In this document: positions 19,126-28,143 of the stretch, piece after piece
Layout: each line of letters begins with the position of its first letter
Numbering within the stretch: position 1 is the stretch's first letter
DNA from: Planctomycetota bacterium
GTDB lineage: Bacteria > Planctomycetota > Phycisphaerae > UBA1845
DNA length: 64,000 bases
Reading direction: 5' to 3'
Assembly: GCA_016208685.1 (NCBI GenBank)
Contig: JACQXM010000012.1
Span: forward strand, 107,102 to 171,101
Translations under genes and position numbers: made by a program
The notes under the pieces: model-generated
Seen by the model: the letters and a program-made list of their open reading frames with translations, nothing else
Databases searched by the model: none
What the model was told of the DNA's origin: nothing

Positions 19126-19566
19126 CTAGGCGGCGGTAAGTGCCTCGACCTCTTTGCGGACCTCATCGTAGGTCAGGCCCAGGGCTTTGAGGGCCTTCTG
19201 CGCCACGCTGCCTTTTTCCTTGGCCAGCGCGAGAAGCAGGTGCTCCGTGCAGACTTCCTTGGCCTGGAGCTCCTGGCATTGCTCGATCGCCGTCGCAATC
19301 ACGTTCTTAAAATGCGGTGTGCCGGGCAGTCGGCCGAAGACCCAGGTTTCCTCGAGTTGCTTTCGCACGAGATGATCGACCTCAGCGCGGAGCTTGTCGG
19401 CGGTGACGCCGCGTTTGCTGAGCACCGCGGCTCCCACGCCGCTGCCCTCGCGCTGGATCGCCAGCAGCACGTGCTCCGTGCCCACGTATTCCTGCTCGAA
19501 CTCCCGCGCGATGCGGTTTGCGAGCTTGATGACCGTGCTGACACGTTGGCTGGATTTCGGAAGCAT
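19126..19566 (-). CDS. Stand-alone Clp N-terminal (ClpC-type) domain protein
   Basis: 146 residues consisting only of the double Clp repeat: a first copy around YVGTEHVLLAI and a second around VCTEHLLLAL, each followed by a helical half. In ClpC/ClpA this domain binds adaptors and substrates in front of the AAA+ ring, but here no ATPase module follows and none is nearby. Such solo domains are known in several phyla and may compete for, or recruit, adaptors of a ClpC encoded elsewhere. The 275 bases upstream, before carbamate kinase, show no feature. Confidence 0.85.
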   Translation of the reverse strand: MLPKSSQRVSTVIKLANRIAREFEQEYVGTEHVLLAIQREGSGVGAAVLSKRGVTADKLRAEVDHLVRKQLEETWVFGRLPGTPHFKNVIATAIEQCQELQAKEVCTEHLLLALAKEKGSVAQKALKALGLTYDEVRKEVEALTAA

Positions 19567-19841
19567 CGTTCAACCACACCCAGTTCGTCGCAGGAGACCC
19601 GCTCGCCTTACGACACCCCTAACGCCGTTCCGCGACCATCCGGGAATCGGCGACAAGGTGCGTGGAATCGCCGGGTCGCAAACGGTGGGCAGGCGCCGTC
19701 CGCACCCACGGGCCGACCTCGTGCCGACTACTCTATCGGGTACGGTGGCTCGCGCCAACGCTTCGCGCAAGCTTCTGCGGGGATCGAGCCTCGAACGCTG
19801 CCGGAGGGAAGGGGTCGCGACGGCAGCGGCGGGAGGGCCCG

Positions 19842-20813
19842 TCATTCGCCGTCGCCCATGATGATCGTGCCCGTCCGGCCGGCGACCACGTCGGCGGCCC
19901 GGTACAAATCTCCGATCAGCACGCGGGCCGCGCTACGCCGCGTGATCGTGAGAAACTGGATGGCTGCCTGTATCTTCGGGCCCATGGAACCGGGCGGAAA
20001 CTGACCCTCCTCGAGCCAGCGTCTGGCCTCGGCGACGGTCATGCGTTCGATGCCGCGTTCATCGGGCTTACCGTAGTTGATTCGTACGCGGTCCACCCCG
20101 GTGAGAATGAGCATGGCGTCGGCATCCACCTGCGCGGCCAGCAGGGCGCTGGCGAGGTCCTTGTCGATGACGGCGCGCACACCGCAGAGGCCACCCACGG
20201 GGTCCTGCACGACCGGGACGCCCCCGCCGCCGCACGCCACCAGGATTTCGCCCGCCGCAACCGCGCGACGGAGGTGCTCGATCTCCATAATCCGCTGCGG
20301 CAAGGGGGAGGGCACGACACGCCGGTACCGGCCGGGCGCTACTTCTTTGATGCTCCAACCGTCCTGTTGCGCGAACCGCTGCGCCTCCTCGCGCGTCAAC
20401 TCGCGCCCCACCGGCTTGGTCGGGTTGCGAAACGACGGGTCGTCACGGTCCACGAGCACCGTGGTGACGACGGCGGTGACGATTCGCCGGTCGCCCCGTG
20501 CCGCGAGCTCATTGGTGAGCGTCTGGGCGATCATGAAGCCCATGCCGCCCTGCACGTGTGCGACCGCCACTTCCATGGCCAGGGGGTAGATCAGGCCCGC
20601 GGCGGCTTCATTTCGCAGCAGAAAGTTGCCGATCTGCGGCCCGTTTCCATGGGTGACGAGGAGCTGGTTCCCGGCGACGACGAGATCGGCGAGGGCTCGC
20701 GCCGCCGTCCGCGAGTTCGCGAACTGCTGCTCGACGCGCCCCTCCTGATCGGGCTGCGTGATGGCGTTGCCGCCCAACGCGACGACCATCAGGTTCTGCC
20801 TAACGCCCGGCAT
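19842..20813 (-). CDS. arcC: Carbamate kinase
   Basis: 323 residues of the amino-acid kinase fold. It opens with VVALGGNAI, then THGNGPQIGN, the FRNPTKPVG segment and ACGGGGVPVV, all characteristic of carbamate kinase, and ends with a PGSMGPKI motif. The enzyme interconverts ATP plus carbamate with ADP plus carbamoyl phosphate, usually in the direction of ATP synthesis in the arginine deiminase pathway. ATG 20813 has GGAG about eight bases upstream and fits the family N-terminus; a GTG at 20846 lies in frame. It lies downstream of argF on the same strand (gap about 190 bases). No arginine deiminase is seen. Confidence 0.92.
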   Translation of the reverse strand: MPGVRQNLMVVALGGNAITQPDQEGRVEQQFANSRTAARALADLVVAGNQLLVTHGNGPQIGNFLLRNEAAAGLIYPLAMEVAVAHVQGGMGFMIAQTLTNELAARGDRRIVTAVVTTVLVDRDDPSFRNPTKPVGRELTREEAQRFAQQDGWSIKEVAPGRYRRVVPSPLPQRIMEIEHLRRAVAAGEILVACGGGGVPVVQDPVGGLCGVRAVIDKDLASALLAAQVDADAMLILTGVDRVRINYGKPDERGIERMTVAEARRWLEEGQFPPGSMGPKIQAAIQFLTITRRSAARVLIGDLYRAADVVAGRTGTIIMGDGE

Positions 20814-21004
20814 CCGGACCACTCCCGCGGCACCTCTCCATCGCACGCGAAGTACGGTTCATCGGTTCACGCCCGCGGCGGCCATTAGACGCCGCGATGG
20901 ACAGATCGAACCGGGCATACGCCGTTCCCCGCTGCCAGCACGGAGCCGCGACCGTCAAGGGAAGTCCAGACGCGACGGCGTGGCGCGGCATCGCGCCGAG
21001 TCAC

Positions 21005-21946
21005 TCAGGCGCATCCCAGCAGGTGCAACATGAGCGCCTTCTGAGCGTGCATACGGTTCTCCGCCTGGTCGAAGATGGCGGAGTTAGGCAGCCGCGAAGT
21101 CGCGTAGTCAATCTCGTCGCCGTAGTGGGCCGGCAGGCAATGCAAAACGACGGCGTCCTTGTCGGCCAGCTTCATGGTTCCCGCGTCGATGCGATATTGC
21201 GCGAAGACCTTCTTCCTCGCTGCCGCCTCCGATTCCTGCCCCATGGACGCCCAGACGTCGGTGTAGAGCACATCAGCACCTTTTGCCGCCGCCAGGTCGT
21301 TGGCCACTGCGATCCGGGCGCCGGTCGCCTGCGCCGCGTCGGCGGCCCGTCTCTGCACCTCGGCCTGCGGTTCGTACTGCGGCGGCGTGATCACCGTCAT
21401 GTGCATCCCCACGCGCGCGGCACCCAGCATCAGCGAGTGGGCGACGTTGTTGCCGTCCCCGATGTAACAGGCCTTGACGCCCCTCAGCGTTCCCTTCCGT
21501 TCCACGATGGTCTGAAAGTCGGCGAGGATCTGACAAGGATGCTCGTAATCGCTCAGGCCGTTGATAACCGGCACCGTGGCGTGCCTGGCCAGGTCCTCGA
21601 CAATGTTGTGTCCGAACACCCGCGCCATGATGAGGTCGACGTAGCGCGACAACACCTGGGCGATGTCCTCGGTGGTCTCACGGGCTCCGAGGCTGATGTC
21701 GCTGGGGGCGAGGTAGATGGCGTGCCCGCCGAGCTGGGTCATTCCGGTTTCAAACGACACCCGGGTCCGCAACGAGGGCTTCTGGAAGATCATGGCCAGG
21801 GTTCGCCCTTCGAGCGGTCCGCGGCCGCCCGCGGCCGCGCGTAAGGCGCCCGTCGCCTTCAGCGAACGCGCCGTCTCCAACACCTGGAGAATCTGCTCCC
21901 CCGCGAGGTCCAGCATGGAAAGAAAATGACGTCCCTTAAGACTCAT
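21005..21946 (-). CDS. argF: Ornithine carbamoyltransferase
   Basis: 313 residues. Carbamoyl-phosphate loop KPSLRTR (Leu in place of the commoner Thr of STRTR), DYEHPCQILAD motif, GDGNNV ornithine-binding SMG-region equivalent, HCLPAHYGDE and ENRMHAQKALM at the C-terminus, all diagnostic. It forms citrulline from ornithine and carbamoyl phosphate, or runs in reverse in the arginine deiminase pathway; pairing with carbamate kinase downstream makes either direction possible. GGAGG lies about ten bases before ATG 21946. The gene diverges from the CPBP protease gene across a 144-base gap. Confidence 0.92.
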   Translation of the reverse strand: MSLKGRHFLSMLDLAGEQILQVLETARSLKATGALRAAAGGRGPLEGRTLAMIFQKPSLRTRVSFETGMTQLGGHAIYLAPSDISLGARETTEDIAQVLSRYVDLIMARVFGHNIVEDLARHATVPVINGLSDYEHPCQILADFQTIVERKGTLRGVKACYIGDGNNVAHSLMLGAARVGMHMTVITPPQYEPQAEVQRRAADAAQATGARIAVANDLAAAKGADVLYTDVWASMGQESEAAARKKVFAQYRIDAGTMKLADKDAVVLHCLPAHYGDEIDYATSRLPNSAIFDQAENRMHAQKALMLHLLGCA

Positions 21947-22090
21947 GCGAATAACGCCTCCCTTCCGTCGTGAGCACGATCCGCCGCATGAAAGACAGGC
22001 GAATCCCGCCCGTCCTTATATGCGGGCGAGCGGCGCAGAGCAACTCGCCGGCCCTTGCATGCGCCGCGTCCGCGGTCAGGATACGCTCCC

Positions 22091-22840
22091 GTGTCGGCAT
22101 CCACGCGCAGCAAGAAGGCTCGGGTCGTTTCGCGGCGCGCGAAGCGGGGCGTGCTGGCTCGACCGCTCGACTCGTTAGTGTTCCTTCTTCCGTTGATCCT
22201 CTTCTACGAGGCGGTTTCAACAGCGCCGCTGGAGGGCATTGCCGGGCAGTCGCCGCGGGTCATCGCCTTCACCCTCATCCATCGCTTCCTCGCCCTGTTC
22301 GGACAGGTAGGGCTGTGGGCGCCGCCGGTCGCCGTGGTTGCGATCCTGCTGGCGACCCATGCCTTCTCCGGTGAGCGCTGGCGCGTGCACTGGAGCGAGG
22401 TGGGGAGGATGTACATCGAGGCACTCGCGCTTGCGGTTCCGCTGCTGTTGTTGAACCTGATGATCCCCTTGCAGGCCGCCGCCGAGACGAGCGCCTCCTT
22501 ACTGCGCCAGGTGGCGCTCGGCGTCGGCGCCGGCGTCTATGAGGAGCTGGTGTTCCGTCTGATGTTCATTACCGCGGTGTTCATGGTGGGCGCCGACCTT
22601 CTGGGGTTTGATCGTGGCGCCACGGCCGCGGTGGCGGTGCTGCTGAGCGCGGCGGTGTTCGCGGCGCACCACCATCATCCCGTGGGTATCGAGCCGTTTC
22701 GCTTCTCGAGGTTCGTGTTTCGTGCCCTGGCAGGCGTCTACCTTGCGGTCATCTTCTGGTATCGCGGCTATGGACCGGCGGCGGGTTGCCACGCGGCGTA
22801 CAACGTGGTGCTGGCGCTGCTGGATCATGCCGCGGAGTAG
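22091..22840 (+). CDS. CPBP family intramembrane glutamic endopeptidase
   Basis: 249 residues with about six to seven helices and the three CPBP/Abi motifs: YEELVFR (the paired Glu and Arg, about residues 148-155), AAHHHHP (about 191) and GCHAAYN (about 232). The family includes Rce1-type prenyl-protein and bacteriocin-immunity proteases that cut within the membrane; the substrate is unknown. GTG 22091 is favoured by AGGA nine bases upstream; a TTG at 22055 is an alternative. The gene lies between divergent argF and hppA. Confidence 0.82.
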   Translation: MSASTRSKKARVVSRRAKRGVLARPLDSLVFLLPLILFYEAVSTAPLEGIAGQSPRVIAFTLIHRFLALFGQVGLWAPPVAVVAILLATHAFSGERWRVHWSEVGRMYIEALALAVPLLLLNLMIPLQAAAETSASLLRQVALGVGAGVYEELVFRLMFITAVFMVGADLLGFDRGATAAVAVLLSAAVFAAHHHHPVGIEPFRFSRFVFRALAGVYLAVIFWYRGYGPAAGCHAAYNVVLALLDHAAE

Positions 22841-23122
22841 CGGCGATTCCGGGCGTGGGGCGGGTAGCGAGGCAGTCGGAACCTGCCGCACGATCGCCAG
22901 GCCGGGCACGGAGTCGCCGGGATGTCGCCCCGGCCCAGGCGACGCACGCGACCGGTCCGTGGCCCGTACGAGGGATGAGTTTCCAGGCCGGGAACTGCGA
23001 CCAGGATGTGATTACTTTCTTCCCCGGGTGGGTTGACGCGCCGCTCGGGTTTTGCTCTTCTAACGCACCGTCTGGTTGGCGCGGTTGTTAACCCGAATAA
23101 CGGTTTTGGATTGGGAGCGTCT

Positions 23123-25651
23123 ATGCTTTTGCGTCGTTCGTATCGGATGGTCGCCATGGCCCTCGGAACCCTACTGCTGGGGGCGAGCCCCGCGTGGGCG
23201 AGCTCCGAGGGGTTCAAGTACTTCGCGTTCATGTCGGATCCAAAGTTCACGTCGGTGGAGCGTGCCGCACTGTGGGTTTGCCTGATCGTGGCTTTCGCCG
23301 CCTTAGCGTACGCCCTCATGCTCGTGGGGCAGGTCTACGCCGCCGACAAGGGCACGACCCGGATGAAGGAGATCGCCGCGGCGGTTCGCGAAGGTGCCAA
23401 CGCATACCTAAAGAAGCAACTGTCGACAGTAGTGGTACTTATCCTGATCCTCGTCGTCCTGTTGTACTTTAGCCGTGCCACCCAGGCGGATGTGCTCGCA
23501 AAGGTGTACGGCTTGGGCCGCGCCGGGGCCTTCCTGATGGGCGCTGTGTTCTCTGCCGTGGTCGGCTTCATCGGAATGCGTCTGGCGACCACTGGAAACC
23601 TGCGTGTTGCGGCGGCGGCTCCCGTCGGGTTCGGCAAGGCGCTGATGCTCGGCTACCGCACCGGGACGATCACGGGCATGTTGACCGACGGCCTGGGGCT
23701 GCTCGGCGGCACGCTGATCTTCATGACGTACGGCGAGCACGCCTATGAGGCCCTCCTGGGTTTCGGCTTCGGCGGCACGCTGCTGGCGCTGTTCATGCGG
23801 GTCGGCGGCGGGATCTACACCAAGGCCGCGGACGTCGGCGCCGACCTGGTCGGCAAGGTTGAAAAGGACATTCCGGAAGACGACCCGCGCAACGCCGCCA
23901 CCATTGCCGACAACGTCGGTGACAACGTGGGCGACTGTGCCGGTATGGCGGCCGACATCTTCGAATCGTACGAAGTGACGATCGTCGCGGCCATGATCCT
24001 CGGCTGGGCGTCGTTCGGGCATAAGGGCGTCATCTTCCCCATTCTCGTCCGTGCCATCGGCGTGTTCGGCTCCATCATCTCGACCTACACCGTGCGCGCC
24101 GGCGACCGGGGGAACGTCGCGGAGGCGATGAAGTCGATCAACAAGGGTTTCATTCTGGGATCGGCGATTTCGGTCATCGGCTTCATGATCCTCGGGGCGT
24201 TCTACCTGAAGTTCGACGCTACCAACTGTAACCAGATGGCCTGGGAGAGCATTCAGAGCCTAGGCTGGTGGTACAACTTCGGCGTGGCCGGCTTGGACAT
24301 GCGCCCGGCGTACACGTGCCTCATCGGTGTCATTCTCTGCGTGGCCCTCAACCGCGTCACCGAATACTTCACGGGGACGGAATACAAGCCGGTGAAGGGG
24401 ATGGTGCGGAACTGCCGCACCGGGCACGCGACCAACATCATCGAAGGCTTTGCCGTCGGTTATGAGTCCGCGGTGTGGACCGGCATCGTGTTGTGCGTGG
24501 CCATCTTCGCCTCCGTCGCCATCTACGCGAACACCAACCCCATCTTCATCGCCTACGGCGTAGCGATGTGCGGCATCGGCATGTTGACGCTGACAGGCAA
24601 CACCATCTCCATGGACGTGTTCGGCCCGGTGGCGGACAACGCCAACGGCATCGCCGAAATGGGCTTCGATCGCAAGCAGATGGGCGAGGAGAAGTACAAG
24701 GAGTCGCGGCAGATTCTGGCCGACTTGGACGCGGTGGGGAACACTACCAAGGCGGTTACCAAGGGCGTGGCCATCGGCTCGGCGGTCATCGCCGCGGTAT
24801 CGCTGTTCGCGTCCTACATCACGGTGATCGGCTCCGGTGGTCAGGGCGAGGACAAGCCGCTGCCGCTTGCCATGTTCGAGCATGTGGCCGCACTGTTGAC
24901 CGTCTCGAACCCCAAGCTGTTCATCGGCATGCTGATCGGCGGGGCGGTCCCGCTCATGTTCTCCTCCATGCTCATCCGCGCCGTGGGTCGCGCGGCGTAC
25001 CTGATCGTGAACGAGTGCCGCGTGCAGTTCCGCGACAAGGCGATCTGGGAGGGTTCAAAGAAGCCCGACTACGGGCGCGTGGTGGCCATCTGCACCACGG
25101 CTGCGCAGCACGAGCTCGTGGGGCCGGCGCTGCTCGGGGTGTTCGCTCCGCTGGCGGTCGGCTTTACCCTCGGACCGGTGGGGTTGGCGGGCTTCCTGGC
25201 CGGCTCCATCGTGGTCGGCCAGCTCGTTGCCTCCTTCATGTGCAACTCCGGTGGAGCGTGGGACAACGCCAAGAAGACCATCGAGGACGAGCCTCGCGAC
25301 CTGGAGCGCAACACCGGCAAGGGCAGCGAGAAGCACAAGGCGGGCGTCACCGGCGATACCGTCGGCGACCCACTCAAGGACACCGCCGGCCCGGCGGTCA
25401 ACCCGTTGCTCAAGGTGATGAACATGGTGTCCGTGCTCTGCGTCCCGCTCATGGTGCCGTACGACAAGGCGGTGGTGGACGCAGTGAAGACCAAGGCCAA
25501 GGAGATCGGTTACTCGCTGCCGGAGTCGTTCCAGCACATGGCCTACAACTTCGCGTGGGTGGCGGCCGTGGGCGTTGCGCTGGTGGTGCTGGTGTGGGCC
25601 GTGTGGCAGTCCAAGCGTGAAGGTGCGACCGACCCCTTTGAACAGCAGTAA
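23123..25651 (+). CDS. hppA: Membrane-bound K+-independent proton-pumping pyrophosphatase
   Basis: 842 residues with about 16 helices. It hydrolyses pyrophosphate and pumps cations across the membrane. The substrate motif DVGADLVGKVE and the acidic NVGDNVGDCAGMAAD block are intact. GNTTKA carries Lys where K+-dependent enzymes have Ala, which in the known families marks K+-independent H+ pumps. The motif usually read DNAGGIAEM is DNANGIAEM here. The N-terminus resembles a signal peptide (hydrophobic run ending SPAWAS). ATG 23123 has GGGAG five bases upstream; a longer frame begins at 23033. Two bases separate its stop from adk, implying one transcript. Confidence 0.94.
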   Translation: MLLRRSYRMVAMALGTLLLGASPAWASSEGFKYFAFMSDPKFTSVERAALWVCLIVAFAALAYALMLVGQVYAADKGTTRMKEIAAAVREGANAYLKKQLSTVVVLILILVVLLYFSRATQADVLAKVYGLGRAGAFLMGAVFSAVVGFIGMRLATTGNLRVAAAAPVGFGKALMLGYRTGTITGMLTDGLGLLGGTLIFMTYGEHAYEALLGFGFGGTLLALFMRVGGGIYTKAADVGADLVGKVEKDIPEDDPRNAATIADNVGDNVGDCAGMAADIFESYEVTIVAAMILGWASFGHKGVIFPILVRAIGVFGSIISTYTVRAGDRGNVAEAMKSINKGFILGSAISVIGFMILGAFYLKFDATNCNQMAWESIQSLGWWYNFGVAGLDMRPAYTCLIGVILCVALNRVTEYFTGTEYKPVKGMVRNCRTGHATNIIEGFAVGYESAVWTGIVLCVAIFASVAIYANTNPIFIAYGVAMCGIGMLTLTGNTISMDVFGPVADNANGIAEMGFDRKQMGEEKYKESRQILADLDAVGNTTKAVTKGVAIGSAVIAAVSLFASYITVIGSGGQGEDKPLPLAMFEHVAALLTVSNPKLFIGMLIGGAVPLMFSSMLIRAVGRAAYLIVNECRVQFRDKAIWEGSKKPDYGRVVAICTTAAQHELVGPALLGVFAPLAVGFTLGPVGLAGFLAGSIVVGQLVASFMCNSGGAWDNAKKTIEDEPRDLERNTGKGSEKHKAGVTGDTVGDPLKDTAGPAVNPLLKVMNMVSVLCVPLMVPYDKAVVDAVKTKAKEIGYSLPESFQHMAYNFAWVAAVGVALVVLVWAVWQSKREGATDPFEQQ

Positions 25652-25652
25652 G

Positions 25653-26261
25653 ATGGCGGGCGCGCAACGATATCCCAGCATCCTCATGTTCGGCTGCCCG
25701 GGTTCCGGCAAAGGAACCCAGGGCGCCGTGCTGGGGTGCATGCCAAATCTCGTCCACCTGGCGATGGGGGACATTTTCCGCGGCCTGGACCCGAATACGG
25801 ACATCGGACGAGAGTTCCGTTCCTACTCGACCAAGGGCCTGCTCGTCCCCGATGAGCTCACCATTCGCGTGTTCCGCCACCACGTGGACGGTCTCATCCA
25901 GGCGGGGAAGCTGAACCTCGGCTACCATGCGCTGATCCTCGACGGGATACCCCGGACGGTGGCGCAGGTGCAGTTGCTGGCCGAGGTGATCGAGGTCAAG
26001 AAGATCATCTACCTGATGATCGATGATCGCGACGCGCTGGTCACCCGCTTGGCGGCGCGGGCCTCGAAGTCCAACCGGCCCGACGATGCGGACCGCAAGG
26101 TGATTGAGAACCGCATCGACGTTTACGAGCGCGAGACGGCCCCCGTGCTGGACGCCTATCCCAAGAAGCTCATCGCCAAGGTGAATGCCGATCAGCACCC
26201 GCTTGCCGTGTTGCGGGATGTCGCGGAGGCGCTCACGGCCGTGGTTTCGGCGAAGCTATGA
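25653..26261 (+). CDS. adk: Adenylate kinase family protein
   Basis: 202 residues. The P-loop GCPGSGKGTQ, AMGDIFRG AMP-site segment, LDGIPRT and a short LID followed by DDADRKVIENR identify an adenylate kinase-type nucleoside monophosphate kinase. The short LID lacks a zinc cluster. It interconverts AMP plus ATP with two ADP. ILDGIPRT has Ile where FPRT is standard. The gene begins essentially at the hppA stop codon and is probably translationally coupled, putting pyrophosphate use and adenylate balance in one operon. It converges on the methyltransferase gene at 26284 with only 22 bases between. Confidence 0.85.
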   Translation: MAGAQRYPSILMFGCPGSGKGTQGAVLGCMPNLVHLAMGDIFRGLDPNTDIGREFRSYSTKGLLVPDELTIRVFRHHVDGLIQAGKLNLGYHALILDGIPRTVAQVQLLAEVIEVKKIIYLMIDDRDALVTRLAARASKSNRPDDADRKVIENRIDVYERETAPVLDAYPKKLIAKVNADQHPLAVLRDVAEALTAVVSAKL

Positions 26262-26283
26262 CCGGGTGGGTATAGGCGCCCGG

Positions 26284-27021
26284 CTATGCCTGACCCCGGC
26301 GGAGTCGCGTGGCGACCGCCAGCAACGAACTCCCGAAAGGCACCGGAAGCCATCCGACGAGGCGGTGCTCCGCACGGGATAGGATCATCAGCGTTTGGTT
26401 GACGAGCGGCGGCGGGATGGCCGGCGGTCGCGGCGCACCTGGCATCAGCCATTCCTTAGCCCGCACTAGCAGCTTCGCGGGGAACGTCCAGAAGAAGAAG
26501 TACCGGCAGTCGTCCACGTGCAACGGCCCACCGGTAAGCAGAGACGCAAGCCGGCGCCTCGTGTACCGCGTTCGGTGCCGGTTCAGGTCGTCGTGGCGGG
26601 TCCAGAGAATCCTGAACGCCGGGACTGTCACCACGAGCCGACCGCCGGGTTCAAGCAGATCCGCGGCGCGAGCGACGGCGGACTCCGGATTGTCGAGGTG
26701 TTCGAGCACATCCAGCAGCAGAATCAGACCGTACCTCTTTTCCGGCCGGAAGGTCTCGTCGAACGGCCCCGCATGGATGTGACCCCAGCGCGAGCCCTCG
26801 GACGTAACCAACGAGGCGTCAGGCTCCACTCCCTCCGGCTCGCCGAACCCGCGTAGCTTTTCGAAGAACAGGCCGTCGCCGCACCCCACGTCCAGGATGG
26901 GACCGAACCCGCCCTTGGGGCAGAGCCGGGAAAGCCGCTCCACCAGGTAGGATTCGCGCGCGCGCCACCACCAGTGGTTGTCGTAGATAGTGCGGTATTC
27001 GGCGGCGTACGCGGGGTCCAT
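26284..27021 (-). CDS. Class I SAM-dependent methyltransferase
   Basis: 245 residues. ILDVGCGDGLFFEKL is motif I (about residue 42), GVEPDAS the acidic loop, LLDVLEHLDNPESAV motif III-like, and LEPGGRLVVTVPAF the post-motif strand. The N-terminal HWWWRARE segment is common in methyltransferases of cell-surface glycan clusters. The C-terminal third is hydrophobic and basic (WTFPAKLLVRAKEWL), suggesting membrane association. The GT2 and GT-C genes on the same strand from 28 kb suggest a lipid or glycan target, by inference. Confidence 0.82.
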   Translation of the reverse strand: MDPAYAAEYRTIYDNHWWWRARESYLVERLSRLCPKGGFGPILDVGCGDGLFFEKLRGFGEPEGVEPDASLVTSEGSRWGHIHAGPFDETFRPEKRYGLILLLDVLEHLDNPESAVARAADLLEPGGRLVVTVPAFRILWTRHDDLNRHRTRYTRRRLASLLTGGPLHVDDCRYFFFWTFPAKLLVRAKEWLMPGAPRPPAIPPPLVNQTLMILSRAEHRLVGWLPVPFGSSLLAVATRLRRGQA

Positions 27022-27083
27022 TCACCGTGACTCGTCGACTCCCGCGGCGTTACGGCCAGACGCACGGCGGCGGGAAGCAGGGA

Positions 27084-27119
27084 GATTGTCGATCGTCAAT
27101 CGTCGATTGTACGCGAAAG
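27084..27119. repeat. ATCG-heptad low-complexity repeat, copy 1
   Basis: Three loosely repeated ATCGNCN heptads ending in TACGCGAA. A related stretch ends in the same TACGCGAA at 28014-28050, and the two flank the lipoprotein gene at 27156-27917. The first copy also resembles the reverse complement of the second (about 16 of 20 positions over the core). Confidence 0.45.
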
Positions 27120-27155
27120 TCCGCGCCCATCGGCCGCCTGGCGCTCGTGCGCGTC

Positions 27156-27917
27156 TCATGGCGCGGTCTCCAAGGTAGCGAGTACCTCTGCAACTGGGAC
27201 GATGCAGACGAGGCCGATGCCACGGTTGCCAGTACTACCCAAGCCCTGCTCATAGACGACATAGCGTTCGTCGGGTGTCCAGTCGAAAAGTACGCCGCCG
27301 TTCTCAAACCCTCCGACCGCAAGCCTGAGGGAGGGCCCGACCGGCTCACCGGTCGCCCTTGAAAACAACTGATGGTAATGCTGTCCCGATGCGATCTGAA
27401 AAAGAAAGCTGACCCTGCCGTTAGTCGAGAGAGCCGCGACCACCCGATCGGACGGCGCCTGGCTGACCGCCAATACGCTTCCTCCCGCCACCTCCACGGC
27501 CCGCCCGTTGAAATACAGCTGGCTTTCATCCAGATCGAACGGCGGCTCCGGGACGAACCCCGCACAGCACTCTGAAATCGCCCCGGTAGCTTGATCCCAG
27601 ACGTCATCGTCGACGAGGTCGACGGTCTCGTCAGCAGGATTGAAACGATAGACGGCACGGTGGGGCGAGTAGTCACGGTGTTCATCAGCGGCATCGGTGC
27701 GCGCGTCCTCCAGGCTCTGTACAGTAAGCAGTAGAACGGCGCTGCCCTCAGCGTCCGGGCGTGACACAAACCGCGCCAATTCAACCGCCCAATCGACCGG
27801 CTCAAAGCAGGGCACATCACTCTGTCCCCCCGGCGGGTTCGGGCCCGGGCATCCTCCCATGCACAGCGGCGACATCAGCGCGCCAATCAAGACGACCGCG
27901 AATGCTCCTCTTCGCAC
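27156..27917 (-). CDS. Predicted lipoprotein of unknown function
   Basis: 253 residues with a basic start, a hydrophobic stretch and a lipobox-like LCMGGC placing a lipidated Cys at residue 22, followed by a Pro/Gly-rich linker. The mature part is Asp/Glu-rich beta-type sequence with a FDWTPDERYVVYE segment reminiscent of a beta-propeller blade. No family recognised. GTG 27917 is supported by AAAGGA eight bases upstream. The gene is flanked by low-complexity ATCG repeats and, upstream, by a hairpin. Confidence 0.7.
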   Translation of the reverse strand: MRRGAFAVVLIGALMSPLCMGGCPGPNPPGGQSDVPCFEPVDWAVELARFVSRPDAEGSAVLLLTVQSLEDARTDAADEHRDYSPHRAVYRFNPADETVDLVDDDVWDQATGAISECCAGFVPEPPFDLDESQLYFNGRAVEVAGGSVLAVSQAPSDRVVAALSTNGRVSFLFQIASGQHYHQLFSRATGEPVGPSLRLAVGGFENGGVLFDWTPDERYVVYEQGLGSTGNRGIGLVCIVPVAEVLATLETAP

Positions 27918-28013
27918 GGCAGAAGTCCTTTCGCAAACACTACCCGTCAGGCGACTCGCGTCCCGGCCGGCGCGCTCGCAATCCGTCTTCTATCCTCGCC
28001 TGGCCACGCCCAA

Positions 28014-28050
28014 GTTGACAATCGACCATCGGCAATCGGTACGCGAATCG
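28014..28050. repeat. ATCG-heptad low-complexity repeat, copy 2
   Basis: Related to the stretch at 27084-27119: heptads of the form ATCGNCN followed by TACGCGAA. It lies upstream of the lipoprotein gene, just before a perfect hairpin. Confidence 0.4.
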
Positions 28051-28055
28051 ACTCC

Positions 28056-28075
28056 CCCACCGCTGAAGCGGTGGG
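28056..28075. repeat. Perfect GC-rich hairpin, REP-like
   Basis: CCCACCGC at 28056-28063 pairs perfectly with GCGGTGGG at 28068-28075 around the loop TGAA. The sequence then continues into GCCACC and repeated GCCAC words up to about 28130. It lies in the 226-base space between two minus-strand genes, downstream of the GT2 gene. No T run follows on the minus strand, so a repetitive extragenic palindrome is preferred to a terminator. Confidence 0.55.
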
Positions 28076-28143
28076 CCACCCCTCACCCGCCATGCCACAG
28101 GGCGGCGGCCGTGCCACACAGCGGCAGCGATGCCGCACCGCCA

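Noticed and set aside
24475..25620. 381-codon open frame on + inside hppA
   Set aside because: Shifted frame rich in Arg, Gly and His; hppA motifs run through the whole region.
27050..27820. 256-codon open frame on - overlapping the lipoprotein gene
   Set aside because: No ribosome site, and the other frame has a signal peptide, lipobox and AAAGGA.
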